From positions 1-64,000 of the forward strand of contig JAAEAF010000276.1 of NCBI GenBank assembly GCA_011037195.1: a stretch of DNA of 64,000 bases, given 5' to 3'. Numbering within the stretch: the first letter of the stretch is position 1; every line of letters begins with the position of its first letter. The translations under genes were made by a program, and so were the position numbers. The DNA is from Triatoma infestans. Its lineage: Eukaryota; Arthropoda; Insecta; Hemiptera; Reduviidae. The notes beneath the pieces were generated by a model. The model was not told the DNA's origin. It saw nothing but the letters and a program-made list of their open reading frames with translations, and ran no database searches. Positions 1 through 10,686 of the stretch are shown in pieces.

Positions 1-51
1 GTCCTCCGCGTGGGAGTCCAGAACGCTAACCACTTAGCTATTCCCTTCCCC
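1..51 (-). mobile_element. tRNA-derived SINE, head only, cut by the window edge
   Basis: Read on the minus strand this is the 5' tRNA-like head of the SINE family also seen at 81-327, 15509, 18197 and 19551: a box A-like TAGCTAAGTGGTTAGCG segment followed by GGACTCCCACGCGGAGGAC. The rest of the element lies outside the window. It is a retroposed tRNA relic and not a working tRNA gene. Confidence 0.75.
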
Positions 52-80
52 TATTTTATATTATTATTATTATTATCATC

Positions 81-327
81 TTTAATTTTATGGGGGTCAA
101 CATTTATGGTCATTGGCGCCCGGAGCCTTTTCAGTGCACTGCCTGCCTCCGGACAGTGTTCTCTCGTTACAAACAACATTGTCCATTAGCGGACAGTGAG
201 CTGTAGAGGCTGCTAGGAAGAAAAAAATCTAAGGGGCAGTCCTGGACTCGAACCCGGGATCTCCGCGTTGCTAGTCCAACGCGTTACCAGTCCAACGCGT
301 TACCACTGAGCATTAATCCCTTCCCTT
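81..327 (-). mobile_element. tRNA-derived SINE, full length
   Basis: On the minus strand the order is a tRNA-like head, a body containing the family motif CTGTCCG...GGACAGTG, and a tail ending ...GTTGACCCCC..TAAAATTAAA. Box B is visible as CCCGGGTTCGAGTCC (reverse of 246-260). The head carries a 16-bp tandem duplication (275-290 and 291-306, TCCAACGCGTTACCAG/C) not seen in the other copies. A (TTA)n run at 61-77 separates it from the copy at 1-51. Confidence 0.8.
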
Positions 328-894
328 ATATTATATTTAATATCTTTTCTATTAAAGAAAAAATAACTAATAAAGTTTGAACAATTAAAGTATCACATAT
401 TATTCTTGCTTTTGAATTCTGTGATTATATGGTGCGCTTTGTACATTTAAGACATTTTTTTTAGAAACACTAAAATCAAATGTTGTCTAATCATGTTTCT
501 AATAAAAGCCTTAGGTTTTGTTTTTGTGTTTTAAACTTATAGCAAGTTTAATAAAAATGGTTATACCCATTTTCTAGAAAATTACGAAAAACTGAAGAAA
601 GTAAAAATCTGGTGTGAAACACTCTTATACAGTTTACATAGTTTTATAATTGACAAAAATTATTCAAAATTATAATTTTACTAAAGGTTTATCCGTCTGC
701 TACAATCAATGGGAGTATCTCAAATTAAAAATATGACTTTTTTTAAGAAACATCCATCAAAACTTTTTTAAATGACTTTTTGAGGAAAAACTTACAAACA
801 AAAGTGATAGGTTTCTACATGTATAATTAGTATAGTAAATTTAATGGAATCCGACGGTATTTTAATGGAGGAAATTGTCAAAACTGTTAAATAA
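328..894. other. AT-rich intergenic DNA with a Rep-A fragment
   Basis: No gene seen. Bases about 596-700 match the part of Rep-A that contains AAAATCTGGTGTGAAACACT; the rest is unrecognised AT-rich sequence. Confidence 0.5.
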
Positions 895-1390
895 AAACGC
901 ACGCACAACTGGTCAACAGATTTTCTTCAAAATTCACATTTTGCTGACATATATAATTCTAATTAATATTGCTTAGATGATAGAATTGTATAATAAACGG
1001 TAATACCACTTTATAGGCATGCTTAATCCCAACCTTCCCCTTAGAAGTTGTCTTAAATGAATTTTCCCAGTGAAAGGTTTCAAATAAAAGTTATAACTCT
1101 TAATATATGTTGTTAGTATACTAGGTTTAAAGAAAATCGTTGGAGCCACTTTTGAAAAAATCGCAAAAAAGTGAAGAAAAAAATAGAATTTAGTAAAGTG
1201 GTATTTGAAGAGAAGGAATTTTGATAGACAACTCATAATGGTGATACCTAAACGGTGTGCGATTTTTCGTTTTTGAGCTATGCTGTTCACCTACATACAC
1301 ACACACACATACACACAATTTTCTAAAATCCACTTTTTCGGTCTCTGGGTCCCTCAAAACGTGTATTTCCGTAAGAGGAGGTAATTTTTT
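895..1390 (+). repeat. Rep-A interspersed repeat, near full length
   Basis: This carries the family landmarks in order: GATTTTCTTCAAAATTC, a gap, CAAATAAAAGTTATA, GTATACTAGGTTTAAAGAAA, AAAAAATCGCAAAAAAGTGAAG, TACCTAAACGG, a short (AC)n run (1291-1314), and CCTCAAAACGTGTATTTCCG. The same order recurs at 7960, 12360, 19741, 21375, 46640, 49055 and elsewhere. I see no ORF with coding character. Small open frames here on the minus strand are chance. Confidence 0.75.
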
Positions 1391-2404
1391 TTTTTTTTTT
1401 AATTCAATGATCAATTGGAACAGAACTATAAATTAAACTGTTATTTTAAAGAGTAGCCCTAGCGTCTCAACTTCCTCCAGAACATAGAATCAAAAATGTT
1501 CGTGTCAAAACTGTATAGACGAATAAAAGTTTTAAATATTAAACATGTTTTACGCCACATACATATATGTGAACATGTATATCAGATTTAAAGAAAATAG
1601 TGGGTTCTGTTTTTTGGAAAAAAAAAAATCGAGAAAAGGTAAAAAATGCACACACAGCCGGGACATGCACACATCAATTTTTTTTCGTTTTCATTTCACC
1701 ACACAACCACCAATGAAATCTATCAAAAAATTAACAAGAATGCAATATTTTCTGTCAAGTGCAATTTTTTTTTTTTTTTAGCTAAATTTTCTTCAGACTT
1801 ATGTTTACTAAATTGTTTAGTTGTCATTCAATGTTATGCCATTTTTGAGGGAAACATGAGACCATCCAGCCAACACAAAAATGATGTCTCTGTACGTATA
1901 TGTATAGTTAGTGTGCCGAGTTTAATAAAACTTTTTGTTATCGTTATGTAGAAAATCGTAAAAAATTGGGAAAAAAGTAACTGTCTTTAAATGATGAGAT
2001 TCATCTCTTTAAATTTTTTAGTTGCTAAATTTGAAAGTAGAAATTAAAAATTAATTAGGATGTATATAAAGCAGAGTATGTTGTAAGAAAAATAAAGATT
2101 CAAGATGTTATAGTTATCATTTTTATAACTAATTAATTATGATTTTTATAAGTTGGTAGTTACTTTTGCAGCTACTTTTCACTTCATGTAATATATTTTC
2201 TCTTAAAGGGACAAATTTTTGTTTTGATTGCTATCCGATGAATTATTCACGAATTTATGAAAGATTTTAAAATATTTATTAATAAAATAAAAATAACTTC
2301 ATTTTAAAAATGAGTTTTTAAAATCGAGCAATTTAAAAAGCATGAATTAAGCGACTTTTCATTAACAATAGAACTTTCTTAAAGAATATGTATAAGAAGG
2401 TAAG
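1391..2404. other. AT-rich upstream DNA
   Basis: No gene recognised. Bases about 1500-1980 contain decayed Rep-A pieces (for example GTATAGTTAGTGTGCCGAG and AAAATCGTAAAAAATTGG). A sequence matching a U2 donor (AAG|GTAAGC) falls at 2399/2400. It could end an untranslated pros exon joined to the acceptor at 3232, but nothing else supports that. Confidence 0.35.
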
Positions 2405-2620
2405 CAAACGGTTGGAACGAGCTTCTATGTGCGTTACCTTTTGCTGGGTGCGCTCACCTGGTGTACCAGCGTGACCACGCAAACCTCCGTACCGGAAATG
2501 GAGCTTTCTACGTCATCACCGGAACTTAAACAACACCCCTTACTACTCCATGTTCTGGCCAACCCATCCGACACCAGTTGCTACCAAAACTTTATTAATA
2601 GCCTAACCTTAAATTAACTA
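2405..2620. other. GC-richer island of unknown nature upstream of pros
   Basis: About 200 bases stand out from the AT-rich flanks by higher GC and CpG content. A 62-codon frame on the plus strand (2429-2617) has no recognisable domain. The block lies about 0.7 kb before the pros start codon and could be a regulatory element, an untranslated exon or an old repeat. I cannot decide between these. Confidence 0.3.
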
Positions 2621-3059
2621 ATAAAAAAAAATTAAATTATAAATTAATTCTCTTAAACTTAACTGATTATTAGAAACTTAGTGGGTAAAACTATTTTATA
2701 TTCAGTATTTATTTGATGAGAAGAACTTGTGTAATAAAGTGACGTGAGTTATTGAAGGAGAGTAGAGAGGTATTCACTCTTTCTCTTTAACTTCTCTCAT
2801 TTTGCGGCCTACTACACATTACTGTGACCCGTTTAAAACTCTAATGCCTTTTATTAACTGCAACATTCATTTTGTTACAGCTTTCATTAATTAAGTATAA
2901 AATTTATTTTTAAGAACTTAATGGTGGTAATATACTTGTTACATTTTATTTATAAAAAAAAAATAGATGTAAGGAATAGCAATAGAGTGATAAGGAGGAA
3001 GAGTGTATGTTGATGTTTGGTACGGTTAATAAAGTTAGCGTTTGTGTGTGTTTGTATGA

Positions 3060-3307
3060 GTGAAGTGCAGCTGTGAGGGGGCAGGTGGGAGAGCCTGGTG
3101 CGCCCCTCTCCAGCGCGCTACAGGCACGAGCGACTATCAAGGCATATTGCACAGTGGCCCCCTTACAATAGTTAGCCGACAGTTGTTCTACTCCCCCAGT
3201 TTGTTCATGTCTCTTTCGTTTGCACCTTGCAGGAGCGGGCATGGTCGAGTAGAGGGGGACAGAGCCCCCACCCGCCACTCCTCAGCCAATAGGACGGCGA
3301 GCTACTT
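3060..3307 (+). promoter_or_regulatory. pros: pros 5' leader with probable splice acceptor and tiny uORF
   Basis: Base composition rises sharply here, as expected for the start of a developmental gene. A pyrimidine-rich stretch ending CACCTTGCAG (AG at 3231-3232) is a good U2 acceptor, so the coding exon may begin at 3233 and be preceded by a non-coding exon outside this view. With that boundary the leader is 75 bases and contains a three-codon upstream ORF (ATG at 3241, TAG at 3250-3252), which could dampen translation. The main start is an ATGATG pair: the first (3308) has a weak context with C at -3, the second (3311) has A at -3. No convincing TATA box was found. Confidence 0.5.
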
Positions 3308-6226
3308 ATGATGTCATCAGAGGAGGAGCCCGATTGCTTTGGACCTTACGGGGACAAACTTTCAAAGAAGGCCAAACGGTCGAGACAGAGAGTGGACGCC
3401 GGAGAGCCTCGTAACTCTTATTCCTCTATACCGAATTTCAGTTCGCGCCCCAGTTTTCTCAGTGGCAGTCTTTACGGTGCGTTTCTTTCACAGGGCCAAC
3501 ATTTGGGATTACTCGGTCAGGGGTTTCCCCCGGCGAAGATGCTCAACGAATTGTTGGGCAGACAGGTGAAGCAGGCAGCTGATGCAACCACCCCTACCGA
3601 AGCTATGATAACTATGGAAGCAGCCGGAAGCGTCGATGTGAACTATGAGTGCCTCAACTCGACCCCAGTTATACGACGCGGCCTAGAAGATGACTCGAGT
3701 CCACCCCCAGGTGATGTAGCTCATCATATGCTTCGTGATATTTTACAAGGAAGAAAAAAGGAGTTCCTTGCACTGGAGCAGGAACTGCGAGTGTCTTCTA
3801 ATCCCGCTCCTCTTTCTCCGGACAACAATAACAGCATAAACAACAATAATAATGAGGTAAAACCTAATATTATTAATGGTAGTGAAGTGAACCATGCGGA
3901 GACAAACGGCGATGTGAAACCAGTTGTGAATGGCGTTTCTGATGACCCCGCGAGTGGTGGCGAAGACGCTAACGCGGATGAAATATTAAGTGACGACGGT
4001 AAAACACGGGAAGATGGTAATAATCTTACTCACGCTAGTGACTCTGAGCAGTCTGTTGTTTCTCCAGCTGACTCGTTAAAATTAATTAAAGAGGAGCCAG
4101 AAGAAGCAAAAGACAAAACTGAACAGCTAGAGTTAAAACGAGCTAGAGTAGAAAATATAGTATCATCAATGCGCTCGAGTCCCTCGTTACCTACACAGGT
4201 GAATGGTTGTAAGAAGAGGAAGCTTTACCACCCCCAACAACACGACACTTCCGAACGTTATTCCACTATTGGGCTTGCCATGAACATGGGCATGTTTATG
4301 GACGACGAATCAGGTGATAATTCAATTGATAACAGTGAAATAAGACAGAAGAAAGTAGAAAAAGATGCATTGAAAAATCAATTGCGTACAATGCAAGAAC
4401 AATTAGCGGAAATGAAGCAAAAGTATGCTCAGCTTTGTACTAGAATGGACCAAGATTCGGAATGTCCGAATGAAGAGGATGGCAGTGATATTGATCAAGA
4501 TAACAACAGTCTATCCCTGCCAGACAAACCTATGAAGAGGTCTCCAACAACAACACCTGTGAAAGAAATACCTCAGGTAACAACACAAGTAAGTACACCT
4601 ACACACTCTACAGTAACTCCAGCAATATCTAAAATGATAACGCCAAAATTACAACCTCCTATTAACACTCATCAGTTACCTATGCCTCCTAATTTTAATG
4701 GCGCTTTATCTTTGTTACAACAGCAGGTGTTACAAGAACACCCAATAAGTCACCATCATTCACATCACCACCATCACCCACAGATGACGCACCACGCCCT
4801 GAGTAATGCGGCTGCCATGTATCTTGGCGTCAGTCACAAGTTATTCATGGAGCAGGAAGCCAGGCTAAATAAGGAGGCAGCACTGGCAGCCGAGCAACAC
4901 CAGCAACATCTCAGTCAGCAGCAGCAACAACACCAACAACAACAGCAACAACAACAACAACAACAGCAGCAGCAGCAACAGCCCTCACTTCATCATCACC
5001 ATCCTCAACTTCATCCTCCTCCGGCAGCGTCGCAATCGCAACAGCATTCCGTGCCAGCAACGTCTCAACATTCGCAAACCCCAACCCAAAATGCTCAATC
5101 CAACCGGCAGTCACCTTCTCAGCACCACCAGCCACCTCCACCAAAACCGGACTACAGTGACCGGTTGCTTCGGCCTCCTGGGCCAACTCCTGACCTCGAA
5201 GGTTTGGCCGATGTTCTTAAAACTGAAATAACTTCTTCGTTGGGTACTCTGATTGATCAGATTATGTCGAGATTTGTACAACAGAAGAGGTTAATTGGTA
5301 AACCAGAAGCAGCTGCAGAACTCAATAAGGATCTCATGTTGGCATCCCAGCTTCTTGACAGGAAGTCGCCAAGAACGAAGGTGATAGATAGGGGGAACAA
5401 TGGCAATGAAAGGCCGGGCATTCCTACAGTCAACGGTCCTTCTACAACTCCTACAGCGCCTCCGAGGATCAATGGTACAGTTTTCCCAGTGAGCGTGCCA
5501 CACCAGAGTACCCCAGACAGTAACATGAGCGCATTAAACCTGCCGGTTAGGCCGTCGCCCAACACGTCCATGTTTCAACCGCCCAAACCACCTAACAGTA
5601 TAAGCTCAGCCCTTTATCCAGGTATGGGTGCAATTGGAGCTCATGCAAATCCTTTTTGCATGGAAACTAGAGAAGGCGCCCCAGAACAAAATGAAGCACT
5701 CAGTCTGGTTGTCGCCCCTAAAAAGAAAAGGCATAAGGTAACAGACACTAGGATAACGCCGAGAACAGTAAGTAGGATACTGGCACAAGATGGTATGAGC
5801 TCTCAGGGCTTGGAACCTAATAAATTTGGCCCCATTGTACCTTCTACAAGTAATAGCTCAGAATCACCGCCACCTAGGAGCTATCATGCACCACCACCTA
5901 TACTACCTGTATCTTTACCTACTTCCGTCGCGATACCAAATCCATCGTTGCACGAATCCCAAGTGTTCAGTCCTTATTCCCCTTTTTATCACCAAAGCCA
6001 CCCTCAACTGACGGCCGGAAGTCCACCAGAAATGAGGGATTCACCGCCATTGCCGCATCCACCCAGTTTATTGCATCCAGCTCTACTGGCGGCTGCCCAA
6101 CATGGAACCTCTCCAGATTATGCTGGAATGCGAGTAAGCTCGGCGTTGAACTCAGCTAATGACAATGTCGACAGGACGTCCGATTGCAATTCAGGCGATG
6201 GACCCTATGACGGCATTACTCCTACA
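3308..6226 (+). CDS. pros: Prospero homeodomain transcription factor, exon 1 (residues 1-973)
   Basis: Prospero (vertebrate Prox1) is a nuclear transcription factor that is partitioned asymmetrically in dividing neuroblasts and represses self-renewal genes while activating differentiation genes. This exon encodes the long, mostly disordered N-terminal part. Visible features are a basic NLS-like stretch KKAKRSRQR (about 20-28), the family-conserved segment LKRARVENIVSSM (about 275-288), a second basic cluster KKRK (302-305), a predicted coiled coil rich in Q/E/K/L (about 345-380), a His-rich tract (about 480-490), polyQ (537-558), a conserved helix LADVLKTEITSSL...SRFVQQKR (about 633-661) and another basic cluster KKKRHK (805-810). 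The frame runs uninterrupted for 973 codons and joins exon 2 in phase 0. The whole gene encodes 1132 or 1146 residues, fewer than Drosophila Prospero (roughly 1400, from memory), as expected for an insect with shorter low-complexity runs. The open frame continues past 6250 for two codons (Val-Ser) before a stop, but those are intronic. Confidence 0.97.
4916..4981 (+). repeat. pros: CAG/CAA polyglutamine tract in pros
   Basis: Twenty-two codons in a mixed CAG/CAA run encode Gln 537-541, His 542 and Gln 543-558. Interruption by CAA codons and one CAC makes it less prone to slippage than a pure CAG run. Polyglutamine in this part of Prospero varies between insects, so length polymorphism is likely. 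Confidence 0.9.
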
Positions 6227-6235
6227 ATATCCTTT
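6227..6235 (+). promoter_or_regulatory. pros: U12-type (AT-AC) 5' splice site of the prospero twintron
   Basis: The sequence ATATCCTTT directly after codon ACA (Thr973) matches the minor-spliceosome AT-AC donor consensus (ATATCCTT) exactly. It lies 24 bases upstream of a strong U2 donor and pairs with the U12 branch site and AC acceptor at 10514-10531. Use of this site removes 6227-10531 and gives the short protein. Confidence 0.93.
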
Positions 6236-6250
6236 AAATTGCTCAATCAA
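6227..6250 (+). CDS. pros: Alternative 3' extension of pros exon 1 (long isoform only)
   Basis: Eight codons (ISFKLLNQ) lie between the U12 donor and the U2 donor CAA|GTAAGT (intron begins 6251). They enter the mRNA only when the major spliceosome is used, together with six codons from 10514-10531. The first codons are fixed by the U12 donor itself (ATA TCC TTT), so RNA signal and protein are constrained by the same bases. Confidence 0.88.
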
Positions 6251-9200
6251 GTAAGTTAATTTATAATTAAATATTATTGCATTTAAATCGCTTAAATACT
6301 GTGATAACTTATTTTGTTTGTTTTATTCTTGAATTTCATTTTTTTATTTTTTATTTTTTAATGGAAAGTAGTAATTACAATATTCTGGCTATTTAAATGC
6401 AGTTGTATTAAAAATGCATGTTTTGATATTTCTCTTCTAATAAGACTATCATTATGTACATTTATTCACAATAATTTATGTGTTCATTTATTTAATTTGT
6501 TGAACTAAATTAATAGGTGTTTATCCTAATCAGTACTTTTTAAAAATAATGTCTGGTTAAAGAGGAAGCGAATAAGACGAAGAAGTGGGGTGGGTGGGTT
6601 GTCATTTATTATTTTTACTAACATTCACGAGTGCACGAGAGGTAGAGCAGTGGGGAGGGATCGGACCCTGTATGCTTCTCCGATAAACAAGTCTCTCCAT
6701 CTTTCAAATATTCTCTTTTTCCCCCATACCCTTTTTTTTATTCTTAAAAAAAAAAATTACTTTGAGACCATAACTGTCACTATTTTGATATCTGGATACT
6801 AGTTCCCCGCACCACTACCACCATCGTTTTAATAAAAGAAATTCATGTATTGAATTATAAAAAAGATCACAAAGCCTTTAGCGATTTCCTTGCTAACATA
6901 TTCACAAACAGTTTTTGAAAGAGCCTTTCTCTTATATTCTGCTATAATAATTCTCCGTGTCATCAAGAAACTCATAAAAAAAATAAATAAATAAAAAAAT
7001 TCTCTTGCAATATCGCGTGTTTCCTATTTTTTTTTTATTTTAAAGGTCTTCATAATTCTTTTGTTTTGGACAATATACTTGGCCTTCTTATAAATCAATA
7101 ACATTACATTATACAATATAGACTGTCACTTGTTATGAACAAAGCAAAGATAATAACATAAGAATTCTAATGCGCACAGTGTAGCCAACTTAGTGCTGTA
7201 AAAACCAAATTTTCCTTGACACTATAAACATTATACAGAACTTTCATGTCCCCAATTACACATCCTTAATTCTTAATAACATTCTGAAATACGAAATAAA
7301 ATAAAAATTGTATATAAAGTAGTGAGTTTTCCATTAAATAAAAATGGTGTTAAAAAAATGGGCAACGTTTCGAATATATTTTATTTTCAAAAATCTTTTT
7401 TGCAGAATTACATTTCTTAAATTTTAGCGTGCCCATTTTTTTTTTTTTTTGTTGCTGCATATATCAAATTCCTATAAGACGCTAAATATGACGAGGGGGA
7501 CGAAAAAAATGCTATACCCCGGGCGCTATTTACCCTTGCTACGCCACTGCAAATAAACGCCTGAAACATAATTACACAACAAAAGTCTTGAGTACTTACG
7601 TTGAACCGATTTTCTTCAAAACTCATAATTTTAGCCATACATTAATTTTCTTATTAATAAAGGACGATAGATTCGTAATATACGTAAAAGTACACCCATC
7701 TCTCCGTTTGTGCGATACTTTTTTATACGCGGTATTAATTTCCAAGGGTCTGAAAATATATTTTTCTATAACCTTTCATTTAATTTATTATATATCAGAG
7801 AGACGTAAATTATTACCTGAACGGAATTAATTACATAATCTTAACTTAATAGTTTTATTTTTGTGCAGGGAATAATTAAAATAAATCGTGTAAGTGATAA
7901 GAATTTTTCAATTCCTGTTCTTCTTCTTCTGTCAAATGTTGCAAATTCAGTAAAGTTGCACTTCCGGTTGATGGATTTTGCGCAAAATCACGCACGACTT
8001 TCGTGTCAGATACGGTGATACGTAAACGGAATACATGTTTCAGCTTCCTACGATTTGTCGAGTTTTTTTTTTGTATTTTGTTCACATACACACACACACA
8101 CACTCATATACAGACTATTTGTTTTTTCGTACTTCCTGTGACCAGAAGTAAGAGGAAGTAAAGTAAGCTTTAGCACCCAATAAAAAGGAATTATCATCCG
8201 CGTAAATGGAGGGATTTCTTATGATTTATCACCTATGACGACGCAACAGTTTATGAAGGGCCAAGGCTTGTCAGAAGGCGGTTTTATTAGGGATAAAAAC
8301 ACAGCGGTTCCCTCGCCTTTAGCTCTAAGTACACTACCAACTCTTCCTATTTTTCTCACAATGCTGGGCCAACACCGTCTTTATACCCAAGACAATCTAA
8401 CGGTGAATTTGGGTTTATAAGCTAACTTTTTCACAATGTTGATTTATATTCCCATGTGTTTATTAGTTTAATTTTTCACCATTATTATTTCATTTATAAA
8501 ACTAGAATTATGCGTGCCCCCCATGTTAACTGTTGGGCTAAACCTATCACTTTATGATCACAATGGTCGAAATGTCAATGATCTTTGGAGACAAAAAAGA
8601 GATTCATCAAACCTTATAATTATTCAATAATTATATTAGTCTATATCATAAACATAAAAGAATTAGAAATAAGTTTTGTTTATCTCAGTCAATTCCCCTT
8701 TCTATGATGATACAAACAAATCCTCTTCTTAGGAAGCCATATTAGCAAGGATTTCTAATCTAACTTTAACACTGTACGCCCATACATTCATACTAAAGGA
8801 TTCTAAATAGAAGACCTATATAAACCTTAACACTAGAACTCTTTTTAAAACAAAATTAAATGAAAGAATAAACAAAAAAAAACAATGGTGCCCTGGAAAG
8901 CTTTCTTAAATTACCAGTTTGATTCTAAAAAATAAGGGGGGGGTGTATCGGCACATAATACCCGGTCTATAATAGCGGTTGCATCTGAATTAGTAGGCAA
9001 TCAAATATAGTGTTTACAAATCATTGTGTCAACGCTGTTTATTTACTTTTAATTCAATTTTGAATTTTATTTTATCCGATTTTTAAAGAAAGAAATGATC
9101 CGTTTATTTTCTTCTATTATTAGTTTCACAAATGACATATGTAATAATAAATACACTTAAATCCATATATTCCGGGTAATCATCAAAAATCATTAAAAAA

Positions 9201-10513
9201 ACATAAAAAGAAATTATTTTCTGAATTAAAACATTAGTAATTCAGAAACAATTTCTACAACTCATAATTTTTTGTTTACAAATAAGACATAAAACAGGAG
9301 TAAGAGATAGTATAAAGATATACTTATGTGTAATGTCCTTTTTAAAACAAACGTTAGAAATGCTCCTTTTAGTTTGTACTATACGGACTGTTCTTTTTTT
9401 AAAGAAAAAAATGAGTTTACTCACTACTAGCGTTTTCCTCAAATGAATATATCTTTTAAGGTGTCTCTCCAAGTGTTTCTGTTCAACGGTTCTCTATTCG
9501 AACACCGTAACCATATAAACTTTCTTCTAACAAATCATGCCAGAACTAGTACCAATCCCTTCCAAGAATACTGGCCATCAAAAAAAGACTGTTTAATTGC
9601 TATTGAAATAAATTATTTAAACGTAACCCAGACTATGGAACAAGGCAATAAAAAATTCATGAAATCTATAAAAAAAAATTTCAGGGAATAAAATATAAAA
9701 TTATTATTTGAAAGAATCAAAGTTAGAGAGATATATTTGTACCTAGATATGTTTAAATAGTTATTCATTCAATAAATAAACCTCATATATAGAAGGAAAG
9801 TTTAAATTGTTACAATTTAGTTTTCTTAGATCGTAGTTAAATAATGAACTGACCGGGGAAATATGAAAGTAATTTAAGTTAAAAAAAAAAAATGTATGAT
9901 ATCGTTATTTTTTTTCAAATTTTCCAAAAATAAGCGGAATTCAATATTTAACCGGACTGCTGAAGCGTTAACGCGCTCTCCCCAAATTCACAATAATTCT
10001 GCACTCCTGAAGAAGTATATAGGCTAACACTTTCCCTCCAAGTTACTATACTCCGCAAATATATTTGCCTCTTCTTTCCTAGCCAGACCAACCACTTCAC
10101 ATAAGCTCATGTGTGATTAGAATACAAAGTAGCGGCTGCAGTATTCGTGTCGAAAAACAAGAATTCATCATAAGCAGTTAAAGATTTTGACAAATTAACT
10201 AAACAAATAATAGACTAAGAATTTTTGCAGAGGGTTTACTGCGAATGTATTATCTATTGACCAATCACCACTGCTCGTAGGCCGTATATTTATATAAAAT
10301 TTAATAGAGAAAGCTAGTATAATAAGTGAATGAGCTTATAATCAGTGATATAATTAATACTCAATTTGTGTCCTAAACCAATCTTATTTGTTGTTTTTTT
10401 TGGTCTTTTTAACATATCCAAAAATCTTGCTTCATTTTTAAAATTAGTTTTTATTATTTGTTTAATTCTATTATAGTTTTTATCTATGCAAAATTGATCA
10501 TGAATAATTATAG
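6251..10513 (+). other. pros: pros intron 1 (inner, U2-type boundaries)
   Basis: GTAAGT at 6251 and ...AATTATAG ending at 10513 are the major-spliceosome ends; the outer U12 intron is 6227-10531. Content is largely unique AT-rich DNA. Exceptions are Rep-A pieces near 7590-7700 and 7960-8163, (AC)n at 8087-8104, and a 19-base string at 6576-6594 repeated exactly at 13868-13886. A short tract near 7500-7550 looks like the end of an old transposon. I see no obvious purine-rich block in the first 50 bases after the U2 donor. Confidence 0.85.
7590..8163 (+). repeat. Rep-A interspersed repeat, partly decayed
   Basis: Landmarks include GAACCGATTTTCTTCAAAAC (7601), CAGTAAAGTTGCACTTCCGG (7950-7969), TTGATGGATTTTGC, CGTAAACGGAATACATG, an (AC)n run and the terminal GTAAGAGGAAGTAAA. 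The middle of the element is diverged or replaced. Confidence 0.65.
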
Positions 10514-10531
10514 TCCTTAACAGAAGTATAC
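10514..10531 (+). promoter_or_regulatory. pros: U12 branch site and AC acceptor; also alternative 5' part of pros exon 2
   Basis: TCCTTAAC (10514-10521) is an exact U12-type branch-point consensus. The AC acceptor ends at 10531, eleven bases after the second branch-region A (10520), within the tight spacing U12 introns need. Just upstream, TATAG ends at 10513 and serves as a U2 acceptor. When that is used, these 18 bases become coding (SLTEVY) and stay in frame. A second AG at 10522-10523 would break the phase-0 frame and is not the predicted acceptor. The bases therefore act as branch site in one isoform and as codons in the other. Confidence 0.92.
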
Positions 10532-10686
10532 TCGTCGACTCTGACTCCGATGCATCTTCGGAAGGCGAAATTAATGTTTTTTTGGGTGAGGTATCCCAGT
10601 TCTGCCGTACTGAAGATGTATTTCCCGGACATTAAATTCAACAAGAATAATACAGCCCAACTGGTCAAGTGGTTCTCCAATTTCAG
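10532..10686 (+). CDS. pros: Prospero exon 2, N-terminal and central homeodomain (residues 974-1024)
   Basis: The exon begins [20 protein letters not shown] and continues through [20 protein letters not shown] to the recognition-helix region [11 protein letters not shown]. This is the atypical homeodomain of the Prospero/Prox family, with the WFSNFR motif in the DNA-contacting helix. It ends in phase 2: AG at 10685-10686 joins G at 26790 to make Arg1025. The donor is AG|GTAAAT. It is 155 bases long with the U12 acceptor and 173 with the U2 acceptor. Confidence 0.97.

Noticed and set aside
2946..3278. 110-codon minus-strand frame overlapping the pros leader
   Set aside because: It ends in a low-complexity stretch, matches no family I know and overlaps the GC-rich leader of pros.
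4911..5571. Minus-strand frames inside pros exon 1
   Set aside because: They are antisense shadows of the CAG/CAA and His-rich coding runs, for example poly-Val opposite polyglutamine.
6251..6259. Extension of the large pros frame by two codons to a stop at 6257-6259
   Set aside because: The bases are the U2 donor GTAAGTTAA. The homeodomain must follow, so the frame ends by splicing.
10514..10523. AG at 10522-10523 as the U2 acceptor
   Set aside because: It would leave eight bases before the SSTLTP codons and shift the frame relative to the phase-0 donor; the AG at 10512-10513 keeps it.
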